NCBI GenBank assembly: GCA_947478725.1
Contig: CANJWZ010000040.1
Location: forward strand, 1 to 40,084
Reading direction: 5' to 3'
Source of the DNA: Comamonadaceae bacterium
GTDB taxonomy: Bacteria > Pseudomonadota > Gammaproteobacteria > Burkholderiales > Burkholderiaceae_C
DNA length: 40,084 nucleotides
Positions 32,371 through 40,084 of the stretch are shown here, piece after piece (within the stretch, counting starts at the first letter, position 1; each line of letters opens with the position of its first letter). Made by a program: the position numbers and the translations under genes. The notes below the pieces were generated by a model. It ran no database searches and was not told the DNA's origin. It saw only the letters and a program-made list of their open reading frames with translations.

Positions 32371-33626
32371 CGTGTTCTCTCCGGTTGGGGTGCAGCCATG
32401 CTCTTGGGCTCTGCGGGAAATTGTTCCCTGAGAAACTGCCCGGAATAAACCACCGCGCCCTTTGGCATGCCAGCACCGTCTGCGAATTCACGGGCTTCAG
32501 CGTTAGAGGTGAATGGTGCAGAAACTGCTGAAAATTGAAGACCTGTTTGGTTCGGGAGGGTGTGGGCCACAATTTGGGCCAGCTTGAGTTGGGGCTGGTT
32601 TTGTAGCCAAAATTTAATTTCTTGATAGCTTGACGCGGTACTGTGCAACACGACAAACGTAACAGCTGGCATTCCTAGAATCCACGAGTGTCCCGCTTGT
32701 GTCTGCGCTGGCGTATGAATGATTTCTTCGTTGTCCTTGCCCGCCCCTTCGGTCGGGGATGCAGTCGCCGGCACAGTGGCTACTGGACTTTGAACGCTAG
32801 GCGCGGGTAAGGCAGGCTTGGTCGCCGCCAGCAGAGGGATGATGGCATCTTTGTACCAAAAGCCAACGGCCAGGGTACAGGCGATCAACAAAAGAATGCA
32901 GGCGGCAAACCATTTTTTTGTATTCCGTTGGCCCGGGCTCGTTTTTTTAAAATTCTGGACCGGTATGGTTTGCGTCACTTCTCTGGCTTGATCTGCGGTC
33001 GAGGCGCCAAGAACAGCAGGCGGAGGAGCCAGTTGTTTTAACAGCTCGCCGATCGATATTTCACGGCCATGGGCCCGGGCTTGCTCCAACATCGCAGAGC
33101 GTTGTTCTGCATTGGGTGTTTCAATGTCCCAGTTCAAAATGCGGCGACCGAACGTGCTGAGCAACTGCGCCTTTTGACTGGCTTGCGTCATGAGCATGAT
33201 GACGCGAATATTGGCCCCTGGGAAATTTTGAACCAAGCGAGCCAACAACTGTATTTCGTGGTCGGGCAGGGCCGATGCGTCATGAAGTACCCAAATCTTT
33301 GGTGGCGCGGTTTGGGCGGCGTCTGACATGGCATCTTCAATCGAATGCTGTTTCAACCGCTCGTTAAAGCGCGCAATCAAGGCTTCTGCGTTGGCGGGAA
33401 AATACACTTCAAGACTGACCTGCGGTGCGACTTCACGAACACGTGAAATCAGCATTTTGACGTAGTGATCGAGAATCACATCGTGGTCGCTGACCATGGC
33501 CAGGCTCATGCCGTTTTGCGTCAGTGCGGCGACGAAGCCTTCTAGCCGGAGTCGGTCGGTGGCTCGAAAAAACAAGGCTTTCTCGCCAGCCATATGCTCC
33601 TGAGCTTGATGGGCGCGTACGGTCAC
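32367..33626 (-). CDS. DamX-like protein: degenerate ATPase-type domain, one membrane segment, SPOR-like end
   Basis: The 419-residue product has an N-terminal cytosolic region resembling ExeA/MshM-type AAA proteins (KIWVLHDASALPDHEIQLLA looks like Walker B), but no GKT/S Walker A motif is present. A membrane segment lies at about 236-257 (WFAACILLLIACTLAVGFWY). A Pro/Ala-rich periplasmic linker follows, then a C-terminal domain like SPOR (LQFSAVSAPFTSNAEAREFA, then VVYSGQFLREQF), a type that binds bare glycan strands. This layout is that of DamX. It overlaps flhB by 4 bases, so it belongs to the flagellar export operon. A role linking the flagellum to the cell wall or pole is inferred. Confidence 0.7.
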   Translation of the reverse strand: MTVRAHQAQEHMAGEKALFFRATDRLRLEGFVAALTQNGMSLAMVSDHDVILDHYVKMLISRVREVAPQVSLEVYFPANAEALIARFNERLKQHSIEDAMSDAAQTAPPKIWVLHDASALPDHEIQLLARLVQNFPGANIRVIMLMTQASQKAQLLSTFGRRILNWDIETPNAEQRSAMLEQARAHGREISIGELLKQLAPPPAVLGASTADQAREVTQTIPVQNFKKTSPGQRNTKKWFAACILLLIACTLAVGFWYKDAIIPLLAATKPALPAPSVQSPVATVPATASPTEGAGKDNEEIIHTPAQTQAGHSWILGMPAVTFVVLHSTASSYQEIKFWLQNQPQLKLAQIVAHTLPNQTGLQFSAVSAPFTSNAEAREFADGAGMPKGAVVYSGQFLREQFPAEPKSMAAPQPERTR

Positions 33627-34783
33627 GGGGTGGCTTTCTGAGGCGCCAAAGGTTTGCCTGTGGCATCAAACTGCATGGACAGCGGAATCTTCGGTTGCGG
33701 TTTGACTGCCGGTGCTACGCCTGGACGCACATTTGCAAGGCCAAACACGTAGGCAATCACCTGAGCGACGGCGAAGTACAGCGTTTCTGGAATGGCTTGG
33801 TCGAGTTCGGTGGTGAAATACAGTGCACGCGCAAGTTGGGGCGACTCAAAAATCTCTATGCTGTGAGTTTTTGCTTCCTTTCGTATGAGCATGGCCATGA
33901 AATCAGCACCTTTTGCAAGCAAAATAGGAGCGCCGTCAGAGCTTGGGTCATAGGAAAGGGCGATCGCAAAGTGTTCGGGGTTGGTGATGATGACATCCGC
34001 GTCCTTGACTTTTTGCATCATTTGGGCGTTGGCTATTTCGCGCTGACGACGTCGCATCTGAGCCTTGACTTCTGGCCGACCTTCCATGTCTTTGTATTCA
34101 TCACGAATTTCTTGCTTGGTCATGCGCATGCGTTTCATGAAGCTATGGCGCTGGAAGGGGACGTCGATCAAGGCGATCAGCACCAAGCCCAGGGTTAGCC
34201 AGGTCAGCGCCTTTAAAACCAGGTTTCCGGTCAACAAAAATGCTGGCTCTAAACCCATCGATCCCATGCCGATCAGGTCGGTAAAGTGCAAGTTCAGCAG
34301 GATCAGCAGCACGCCGCCGATCAAGCCAAATTTCAGGATGGATTTGAGCAGCTCGATGGCAGCATGGCTGCCCAACATTCTTTTCAAGCCAGCCAAGGGG
34401 CTGAGCTTTGACAGCTTGGGCAGCACCGCCTTGAATGAAAATAAAAATCCGCCGGTCGCTCCGCTGGCCAACACCGCTAAAAACAGGGTCAGTATCATCA
34501 TGGGCAAAAACAGCAAAAAGACATCGCTCATCTGACTCGAAAAGGCCAGTGGCAACAAGGCGGGCGTCTCCAGTACTTTGCGGTCAAAACTAAAACCTGA
34601 GGCGAAATAGCGTGCCAACTTTGGAAACCAGATCGGGCCCATCATGAGCAGCACAATGACGGCGCCAAACATGACAGCAGCGGCAGACAGTTCAACGGAA
34701 CGCGCGACCTGGCCTTCTTCGCGCGAACGTTTCAGTTTGCGTGCTGTGGGTTCTTCAGTGCGCTGGGCGCTGTCATCAGACAT
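33623..34783 (-). CDS. flhB: Flagellar export gate / switch protein FlhB, NPEH variant
   Basis: FlhB sits with the FliPQR gate and sets export specificity. The 386-residue product has the N-terminal ERTEEPTARKLKRSREEGQV-like motif (QRTEEPTARKLKRSREEGQV), four membrane segments, and the cytoplasmic domain (VIITNPEHFAIALSYDPSSD). The self-cleavage site near residue 266 is NPEH rather than the common NPTH. Asn and Pro, which are needed for cleavage, are kept. Length is slightly above average. It follows fliR by 11 bases. Confidence 0.97.
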   Translation of the reverse strand: MSDDSAQRTEEPTARKLKRSREEGQVARSVELSAAAVMFGAVIVLLMMGPIWFPKLARYFASGFSFDRKVLETPALLPLAFSSQMSDVFLLFLPMMILTLFLAVLASGATGGFLFSFKAVLPKLSKLSPLAGLKRMLGSHAAIELLKSILKFGLIGGVLLILLNLHFTDLIGMGSMGLEPAFLLTGNLVLKALTWLTLGLVLIALIDVPFQRHSFMKRMRMTKQEIRDEYKDMEGRPEVKAQMRRRQREIANAQMMQKVKDADVIITNPEHFAIALSYDPSSDGAPILLAKGADFMAMLIRKEAKTHSIEIFESPQLARALYFTTELDQAIPETLYFAVAQVIAYVFGLANVRPGVAPAVKPQPKIPLSMQFDATGKPLAPQKATP

Positions 34784-34794
34784 GATTTAAGGGG

Positions 34795-35565
34795 CTACTT
34801 TAAGCCGAGTTGAGAGCGTACTTCCAGGAACCCCTGCAGCCATAACCACTCAATTCTGGCGCCCATGCTGGGCAATGCAAACATGAGAGCGCCAAAGCCG
34901 ACAATGATCATGGCGGGCAGTCCAACCTGAAAAATGTTCAGGCTTGGCGCGGCACGAGTTGCCACGCCCAAGCCGATGTTGATAAACAAAAGGGTGACCA
35001 TCACAGGCAAGGCCAGTAACACCGCGCCTAAAAAAATCATTGAACTCCAACTTAAAAAATGGGCCCATGATTTTTCGGCCAGCAGCGGCTGACCGACGGG
35101 CAAGCTTGCAAAGCTGTCAACGACCAGGCTCAGCATCATGGCGTGCCCACCAAGACCCAGAAATATCAAGGTTGACATAATTAACAAAAATTGGGCAATG
35201 ACAGGGACGTTGCCAAGGTTGGGATCCATCATGTTGGCAATCGATAAGCCCATCGCGTTGGAGACCGACTGTCCCGCCAGCAAAATCGCCGCGGTGATGA
35301 CTTGCAGGCTCAGCCCCATCAGCAATCCGATGGCGATTTGGTTGAAAATTTCAAGCAGTCCGGCGGCCGACATGGGATCAAGCCGGGGCCAGGAATAAAG
35401 CGGGTACACCATCCAGGTCAAGGCCAACGCCAACAAGATACGCAGGCGCAGGTTAAGTGAGCGTAGCGAAAATACAGGGGCTGACAAGAGCAGCGCGGAG
35501 ATCCTCAGCATGGGCCACAAAAACCCATAAAAGCGCTCTACGATGTCATTGGTCAGTAGATTCAT
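34795..35565 (-). CDS. fliR: Flagellar export gate protein FliR
   Basis: FliR is a polytopic inner-membrane subunit of the export gate. The 256-residue product has about six hydrophobic segments and the family pattern LLSAPVFSLRSLNLRLRILL and AILLAGQSVSNAMGLSIANM. Normal length. It follows fliQ by 22 bases. Confidence 0.96.
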   Translation of the reverse strand: MNLLTNDIVERFYGFLWPMLRISALLLSAPVFSLRSLNLRLRILLALALTWMVYPLYSWPRLDPMSAAGLLEIFNQIAIGLLMGLSLQVITAAILLAGQSVSNAMGLSIANMMDPNLGNVPVIAQFLLIMSTLIFLGLGGHAMMLSLVVDSFASLPVGQPLLAEKSWAHFLSWSSMIFLGAVLLALPVMVTLLFINIGLGVATRAAPSLNIFQVGLPAMIIVGFGALMFALPSMGARIEWLWLQGFLEVRSQLGLK

Positions 35566-35587
35566 GTCCCGCTCGGTCTGTTGTCGC

Positions 35588-35857
35588 CTATGTAAATAGA
35601 AGCGGGATACGTTGAAATATGCTGCGGGTGTAGTCGACCAGCGTGCTCAGCTGCCAGCTGCCGACGATCGCCAAAGTGATGGCGACAGCAGCAACCTTGG
35701 GAATGAAGCTCAATGTTGACTCATTGATCGATGTGGCAGCTTGAACAATTCCGATCAGCAAACCCACTGCGAGAGCCACTCCAAGCAGCGGCGCAGAAAT
35801 CAAAACGGTCATCCAAAGTGCCAAACGGCCCACATCTACAACCTCTGCTATGCCCAT
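35588..35857 (-). CDS. fliQ: Flagellar export gate protein FliQ
   Basis: FliQ is a two-helix-hairpin gate subunit. The 89-residue product starts at the ATG at 35857, chosen because a strong AAGGAG site lies 6-11 bases upstream; the longer open frame to 35959 would overlap fliP and has no family support. Two membrane segments are visible (LALWMTVLISAPLLGVALAV and VAAVAITLAIVGSWQLSTLV). Confidence 0.95.
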   Translation of the reverse strand: MGIAEVVDVGRLALWMTVLISAPLLGVALAVGLLIGIVQAATSINESTLSFIPKVAAVAITLAIVGSWQLSTLVDYTRSIFQRIPLLFT

Positions 35858-35913
35858 TTTTTTCTCCTTTTTTGGTTCAAACTGCAACGCATCGCCATGC
35901 TGCGATGTCTGCT

Positions 35914-36657
35914 TCAGGTCACGAAACTTGCAGCCAAAGAGCTCATGATCAAGCTCCACCCGTCCACCAAAACAAACAACATCAGTTTGAACGGCATCGA
36001 AATCATCATGGGTGACAACATCATCATTCCCAAGGACATCAACACGCTCGCAACGATCAAATCGATGACGACAAAAGGGATATAGATCAGAAAGCCAATC
36101 GTGAATGCACTTTTCAATTCTGAGGTGATGAAGGCCGGTACCAAGGTGGTAAAAGGCACGGTCTCGGCACTGGCAACATCAGACTTGCGAGCCATCTGCA
36201 TGAACAAGCCAATGTCTTCTTCGCGTGTTTGCTTCACCATGAAGCCTCGAATAGGGATTTCTGCTGCGGCGATCGCTTTGTCAAAATTCAAAGAATTTTG
36301 CATATAGGGTGTCACCGCTTTTTGGTACACATCGGTTAACACCGGTGACATGATGAAAAAGGTGAGAAAAAGTGAGATGCCTACCAACACGTTGTTGGGT
36401 GGGGTCTGTCCGGTTCCCAAAGCTTGTCGCAGGATAGACATGACGATGATGATTCGAACAAATGAAGTCATCATCAGCAGCAGGGAAGGCAACAGCGTGA
36501 GTGTTGTCATCAAAGCCAGCAACTGCAATGACAAGCTGTACTGGGTGTCTTTGCCTGAGCCGCTGACGTTCACCATGGGGATGCCCTGCGCCCAAGACAG
36601 TGCAGGTATCAACAAGAGCAGGGTGATGCCCGATGCCCATAGCAGTTTAGCTTTCAA
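35914..36657 (-). CDS. fliP: Flagellar export gate protein FliP
   Basis: FliP forms the core of the export gate. The 247-residue product has a cleavable signal peptide (LLWASGITLLLLIPALSWAQ) and the family motifs SFVRIIIVMSILRQALGTGQ and PFVVIDLIVASVLMSLGMMM. It overlaps the end of fliO by 11 bases. Confidence 0.97.
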   Translation of the reverse strand: MKAKLLWASGITLLLLIPALSWAQGIPMVNVSGSGKDTQYSLSLQLLALMTTLTLLPSLLLMMTSFVRIIIVMSILRQALGTGQTPPNNVLVGISLFLTFFIMSPVLTDVYQKAVTPYMQNSLNFDKAIAAAEIPIRGFMVKQTREEDIGLFMQMARKSDVASAETVPFTTLVPAFITSELKSAFTIGFLIYIPFVVIDLIVASVLMSLGMMMLSPMMISMPFKLMLFVLVDGWSLIMSSLAASFVT

Positions 36658-36949
36658 GATGGTTTCCTTTTGCCGCGACTGGATCTTCCCAGTTGCCCAG
36701 AGCGGTGAACTGGTTGGCGCCCATACCGATCAATACCAAATGGTCAGCGACACGCAGCAAGGCAATTTTCTGTCGCGGTCCCACGCTGATCGTTTCCAAG
36801 ACCTGAAGTTTGAGCTCACCAACTTGAGTGCTTTGCATGACCTTCATGCGCCGCAGTGTCCACAGCAAAGCCGCCAGCAGTATGAATACCAGCACGATGC
36901 TGCCTACTACACGTACCCAATCAAATGGACTGGCGCCAGTCGAACCCAT
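36647..36949 (-). CDS. fliO: Flagellar export assembly protein FliO
   Basis: FliO is a small membrane chaperone for assembly of the FliP ring. The 100-residue product has one membrane segment (VGSIVLVFILLAALLWTLRR) and a C-terminal cytoplasmic part with LETISVGPRQKIALLRVADH, typical of the family. It lies between fliN and fliP. Confidence 0.92.
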   Translation of the reverse strand: MGSTGASPFDWVRVVGSIVLVFILLAALLWTLRRMKVMQSTQVGELKLQVLETISVGPRQKIALLRVADHLVLIGMGANQFTALGNWEDPVAAKGNHLES

Positions 36950-36960
36950 ATCAGATCCTG

Positions 36961-37269
36961 CTAAAGGTTCTTCATCCGCTCGGAGGCGGGGACTACTCGT
37001 GTCAAGCGGATGCCGTACCGCTCGTTGACCAGGACGACCTCGCCCTGGGCCACAACGGTGTTGTTAATCAGCAGGTCGAGCGGCTCGCCGGCTATCCGAT
37101 CGAGCTCAACCACGCTGCCCTGGGTAAGGCGCATCAGGTCTTTGATTTTGATCATCGCCCGACCGACTTCAATGCTAAGGGTCACGCTGATGTTTTGGAG
37201 CACGTCAGGGTTGATTTGTTTGTCCACCACTGCAGCGTCTGTCGTATTTGGTTCAAGGGTTTCGGTCAT
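36961..37269 (-). CDS. fliN: Flagellar motor switch protein FliN
   Basis: FliN is a C-ring subunit. The 102-residue product is essentially the SpoA domain (ISVTLSIEVGRAMIKIKDLM, LTQGSVVELDRIAGEPLDLL, INNTVVAQGEVVLVNERYGI). Short N-terminal extension and normal length. It starts 16 bases after fliM. Confidence 0.97.
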   Translation of the reverse strand: MTETLEPNTTDAAVVDKQINPDVLQNISVTLSIEVGRAMIKIKDLMRLTQGSVVELDRIAGEPLDLLINNTVVAQGEVVLVNERYGIRLTRVVPASERMKNL

Positions 37270-37285
37270 GGTTTTCCTGAAAATA

Positions 37286-38278
37286 TTAGTGTTGGCCAGG
37301 GCTTACTGCGCGCTCGACTTGAACTGCAGTTTGGCCACCCAAAGTTCCAACGTGAACCTCGAAAGCAGGGATGCCATTGGGCTGAAAGCTTGCCAGCTCG
37401 GGCTTCTTGAAATAAAAAATATCGCCCGGTTTCATGGATTCAACCGCCTTGAAAGTGGAATTGATTTGACCCAAACTCACGTTTGCTTCCAGGCAGGCCT
37501 CACCTACTGCATCTTCAAGTTCGTCGCGCCACTGGCGATCTGACTCTTCATTGCCATCGCCTGTTTGGACCCGGCTGCGCAGCAATTCACGAACCGGTTT
37601 AAGTGAGGCATAGGGATGAACGATGTCGATAAAGCCGATATTTTTAGTTGCGGTCTCGGTTTCGAAGCGACTGACAATGACCAGATCGCTTTCGTCCGAT
37701 ACCTGAGCGAATTGGGGATTGATCTCGGCGCTGACGAATTCAAAATCAAGCGCGATGATGGGCGACCATGCGTCTTTCAGGTTACGAAAGATAACGTCCA
37801 AAATCATGTTGATGATGCGCGTTTCCATCGGCGTGAACATCCTGCCCGGCGACAAATGTCCCACCGTTCCTTGGCCAAAGCCGCCAAAAAAACTGTCAAG
37901 TGAGCTAAAGACAATGGTGGTGTCTATCACCACCAGGGAATAGCCGCGCAATGGATTCATCCGTACCACATTGACCGACAGGGGCGCTTTCAGGTCTTTG
38001 ATGTAATCGCCAAATTTAATGATTTGTACCTTGGTCGGGTTGATGCGTGGGCTGGTACGCAGAACGTCCATCAGGCCGAGGCGAAACAGGCGGATAAACC
38101 GCTCATTGATCATGTCAATCGAGCCGACGTTGACGCCCAGGCTGCTGTCTTCGCTGGTTAGATCATGAGCTTTAAACGGAATGGTGGTGTTGAACCCCGT
38201 ATTGACGGGTATGGAACCATCATTCACGCCTTCAGCAAGCGCTGCAAATTCGTCGGCGGAAAGTAAACTGTCGGCCAT
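37286..38278 (-). CDS. fliM: Flagellar motor switch protein FliM
   Basis: FliM binds phospho-CheY and FliG in the C ring. The 330-residue product has a near-N-terminal CheY-binding-type segment (LLSADEFAALAEG), the middle CheC-like domain (INERFIRLFRLGLMDVLRTS) and the C-terminal SpoA-like domain. Normal length, between fliL and fliN. Confidence 0.97.
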   Translation of the reverse strand: MADSLLSADEFAALAEGVNDGSIPVNTGFNTTIPFKAHDLTSEDSSLGVNVGSIDMINERFIRLFRLGLMDVLRTSPRINPTKVQIIKFGDYIKDLKAPLSVNVVRMNPLRGYSLVVIDTTIVFSSLDSFFGGFGQGTVGHLSPGRMFTPMETRIINMILDVIFRNLKDAWSPIIALDFEFVSAEINPQFAQVSDESDLVIVSRFETETATKNIGFIDIVHPYASLKPVRELLRSRVQTGDGNEESDRQWRDELEDAVGEACLEANVSLGQINSTFKAVESMKPGDIFYFKKPELASFQPNGIPAFEVHVGTLGGQTAVQVERAVSPGQH

Positions 38279-38310
38279 AGTTCAGATCTTGGGCATGGTT
38301 GTAAGTTGAA

Positions 38311-39033
38311 TCACTGAACGATAAAACTCGTGAAATAGACATCTTCAATGCCGCCAAAATCCTCGTATTTTTCAATCAAGGTGTTCATGGCATCGCGGAT
38401 TTTGATAGCGAGATCTTTGCGGAAGTCCGGCTTGGGCAGGTCTGCTTCGTTGGTCTGGCGCATCACATCCATCACGACTGAGCGCAATGCAAATTCATGT
38501 TTTTTCACATTTTCAACTACGCGCTCGTCGTAGCGGGTCATGATAGCGATTTGCACCGACATCACCTTGCGCGAGCCTGTCAAGTTAACCAAAAATTCTT
38601 TGGTCAGCTGGTGATAGGTGTAATCAAAGCGTGGGCTGTTGGGTGATTTCTTGTTCAGTTTGGGCGGTTCATTGGAAGCTTTTGCGCCCTTGTCCGCGTC
38701 AGGCTTGCCATGGCCAGCGTCGGCTTTTTTACCCTTGTCCGCGTCAGGCTTGGCGTCAGGTTTTTTACCCTTGTCCGCGTCAGGCTTGCCATGGCCGTCA
38801 TCGGCTTTTTTGCCCTTGTCTGGCGCAGCACCATGCTTGTCTTGGCCCTCTTCATCGGCCGCCGCTTGTTCTGAACTGGGTGGGGGTTTGGAGAAGAAGC
38901 CCGATATAAAAAGTGTCCCGACCATGGTTCCTGAAATAAGAACGACCAAGCCAACCAGTGCCAAAATGATTTTGACGATTGGTTTTTTGGGTTTAACTTC
39001 AACTTCTTCTTCGCTTACTGCTGGTTTTGCCAT
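38311..39033 (-). CDS. fliL: FliL, stator-associated protein with repetitive linker
   Basis: FliL surrounds the stator and supports torque. The 240-residue product has one membrane segment (IVKIILALVGLVVLISGTMV) and the FliL domain (YTYHQLTKEFLVNLTGSRKV through GGIEDVYFTSFIVQ). Between them is a charged linker of about 70 residues built of repeated KPDADKGKK-type units, making the protein longer than usual (about 155-180). The linker lies in the periplasm, so it may span a gap or bind cell wall. It follows fliK by about 50 bases. Confidence 0.94.
   Translation of the reverse strand: MAKPAVSEEEVEVKPKKPIVKIILALVGLVVLISGTMVGTLFISGFFSKPPPSSEQAAADEEGQDKHGAAPDKGKKADDGHGKPDADKGKKPDAKPDADKGKKADAGHGKPDADKGAKASNEPPKLNKKSPNSPRFDYTYHQLTKEFLVNLTGSRKVMSVQIAIMTRYDERVVENVKKHEFALRSVVMDVMRQTNEADLPKPDFRKDLAIKIRDAMNTLIEKYEDFGGIEDVYFTSFIVQ
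38688..38820 (-). repeat. In-frame repeats in the fliL linker
   Basis: The string CCTTGTCCGCGTCAGGCTTG (plus strand) occurs at 38688, 38733 and 38769, offsets of 45 and 36 bases, both multiples of three. Near-identity of the copies suggests recent slippage or recombination, so the linker length may vary between strains. Confidence 0.85.
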
Positions 39034-39083
39034 GTGACACCTTGGGCTGTGGGTTCAACTTTGCTTTTAAAGTAACTTGAGTT

Positions 39084-40084
39084 TCATGCCCAGACGTTCA
39101 ATCCGTCTGTTGCTGCGGGCTCATCTTTCACCGCTGCCGCGACACCTTCAACGCTACCGGGCTTTCGCCCTGCTGATCCAAAAGCGGATCTCGAGCTATT
39201 TCCGGGTGTCGAATTTCCGCCAGATTGACGGTTTTGGTCACCATTCACCGATACATCAGCAACTGTCATGCCAGTCTGAGTCAGCGCTTCTTTCAATTTC
39301 CCAGAACCCTGGGAAATCAGTTCCCGTGTCATCGCGTTTTCGGCGCTAAATAGTGCGTCAAGACCCCCAGCATGCATCTTTAGCTCTACCTCGATCCGGC
39401 CTAAACTCTCTGGTTGTAAGCGCATTTCAATTTTCCATTGCCCTCGCTCGATCTGATCGACCAAACGTTGGGCCAGCGCCTGGCCAAGCTTGTCGGCCAG
39501 CTGTTGTTGCTGGATCACACGCTGTTCGGCCTGGGAAGACAAATTGGGCGGGGCGTTCACTGCCGCATCTCTATGCCCGGCGGCAGCTTGTCCCACACTC
39601 TGGTTGGTGCTGCTTGTCAGAGTATTGTCGACAAGCAAGTCCTGAGACCCGTTCAAAGGACCCAACAGCAAGTCATCGGGAACGTCGAGCTGCAAGGTTT
39701 CCCAGGCTTTGGCTGCTTGAGGTGTGCCTGTCGAAGGTCGGTTTCCTGCCAATAACGCGGCCCATGTACTTTGTTCTGGACTGCCTGACATTTGAGCCAA
39801 ACGCTGAGTGACAGCTTGGGCGGGTGATGTCATCGTCAAGCGCATGGCGTCTTTGATGGATGTTTCCGAGTTCACCTCGCCCGGACTTGTCGCATCGCTG
39901 GCGTCGACCAAGGCAGTTGCCTTCAGCGGCATCCAGCCGGTCATATTGAGGCTCCGGGTCGCGGCTGCTTCCAGGCTCACACCAGCCGGATTCGGCACAC
40001 CGCCGGCGTCTATCACGGCAGTTGCTTTCAGCGGCATCCCGCCGGTCATATTGAGGCTCCGGGTCGCGGCTGCTTCCAGGCTCA
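39084..40084 (-). CDS. fliK: Hook-length control protein FliK (partial, runs off the window)
   Basis: The 3' part of classical fliK is present; the open frame continues past the right edge. The C-terminal switch domain is clear (MRLQPESLGRIEVELKMHAG, then ALTQTGMTVADVSVNGDQ). The N-terminal part in view is built of 35-residue repeats with the core MTGGMPLKATAVIDAGG. FliK measures the hook and switches export from hook to filament substrates; repeat number in its N-terminal part may set length. The fliK-fliL-fliM order is standard. It is distinct from the FliK-like gene at 19018-20160. Confidence 0.93.
   Translation of the reverse strand, partial: SLEAAATRSLNMTGGMPLKATAVIDAGGVPNPAGVSLEAAATRSLNMTGWMPLKATALVDASDATSPGEVNSETSIKDAMRLTMTSPAQAVTQRLAQMSGSPEQSTWAALLAGNRPSTGTPQAAKAWETLQLDVPDDLLLGPLNGSQDLLVDNTLTSSTNQSVGQAAAGHRDAAVNAPPNLSSQAEQRVIQQQQLADKLGQALAQRLVDQIERGQWKIEMRLQPESLGRIEVELKMHAGGLDALFSAENAMTRELISQGSGKLKEALTQTGMTVADVSVNGDQNRQSGGNSTPGNSSRSAFGSAGRKPGSVEGVAAAVKDEPAATDGLNVWA
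39912..40084 (-). repeat. Tandem 105-bp repeats in fliK
   Basis: Plus-strand sequence from 39912 recurs from 40017 with an offset of 105 bases, and the second copy is cut by the window edge. The end of the unit (CATATTGAGGCTCCGGGTCG) is identical in both copies. The unit codes for 35 residues. At least two copies exist; more may lie outside. Confidence 0.88.

Noticed and set aside
35858..35959. 34-residue extension of FliQ
   Set aside because: It overlaps fliP, and the strong AAGGAG site is placed for the ATG at 35857.

Overview
This window is almost entirely one large flagellar gene cluster, with an unusual accessory island inside it. The organism looks like a betaproteobacterium of the Burkholderiales, probably Comamonadaceae (Rhodoferax-like). 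That placement rests on protein style, moderately high GC and gene order; no marker gene in the window proves it. No rRNA, tRNA, CRISPR array, insertion sequence or phage was seen. Genes are tightly packed: no gene-free stretch exceeds 300 bases. The longest gaps are 15669-15885, 666-849 and 29432-29586, and all three carry recognisable or candidate regulatory signals.

Layout. Bases 1-7199 hold late filament and junction genes on the minus strand: fliC (5' part only), flaG, fliD, flgL, flgK and a short flgJ. Bases 7211-15668 hold the rod, ring and hook operon flgB-C-D-E-F-G-H-I, transcribed right to left and continuing into flgJ, flgK and flgL. Next comes a LysM/lytic-transglycosylase gene (15886-16974), then divergent flgA, flgM and flgN on the plus strand (17100-18725). 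Bases 18710-22336 form a minus-strand operon: flgP-like lipoprotein, flgT-like protein, a small exported LysM/FimV-like protein, a second FliK-like protein and a free-standing FlhB C-terminal domain.

Bases 22405-29431 are the accessory island, also on the minus strand. It contains two Sel1-repeat proteins (22 and 11 repeats) flanking a protein made of fifteen 25-residue Trp-Asp-Trp repeats, a PLD-like/J-domain fusion, and a small 71-residue protein. I know of no described system with this content. A divergent sigma-54 activator that lacks a sensory domain (29587-30744, plus strand) sits beside the island. Bases 30764-33626 hold three uncharacterised membrane or polar genes downstream of flhB. 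Bases 33623-40084 hold the export and switch operon fliK(partial)-L-M-N-O-P-Q-R-flhB.

Regulation is readable in the DNA. Well-spaced sigma-54 (-24/-12) promoters precede flgB and flgA. Sigma-28 (FliA) promoters of the form TCAAG-spacer-CGAT precede fliC, flaG, fliD, flgM and the flgP operon. The local activator and FlgM therefore suggest a sigma-54 to sigma-28 hierarchy, with no flhDC in view. Several structural proteins are much larger than in enteric bacteria (FlgE 1121, FlgK 927, FliD 663 residues). FlgJ lacks its hydrolase half, which the adjacent transglycosylase may replace.
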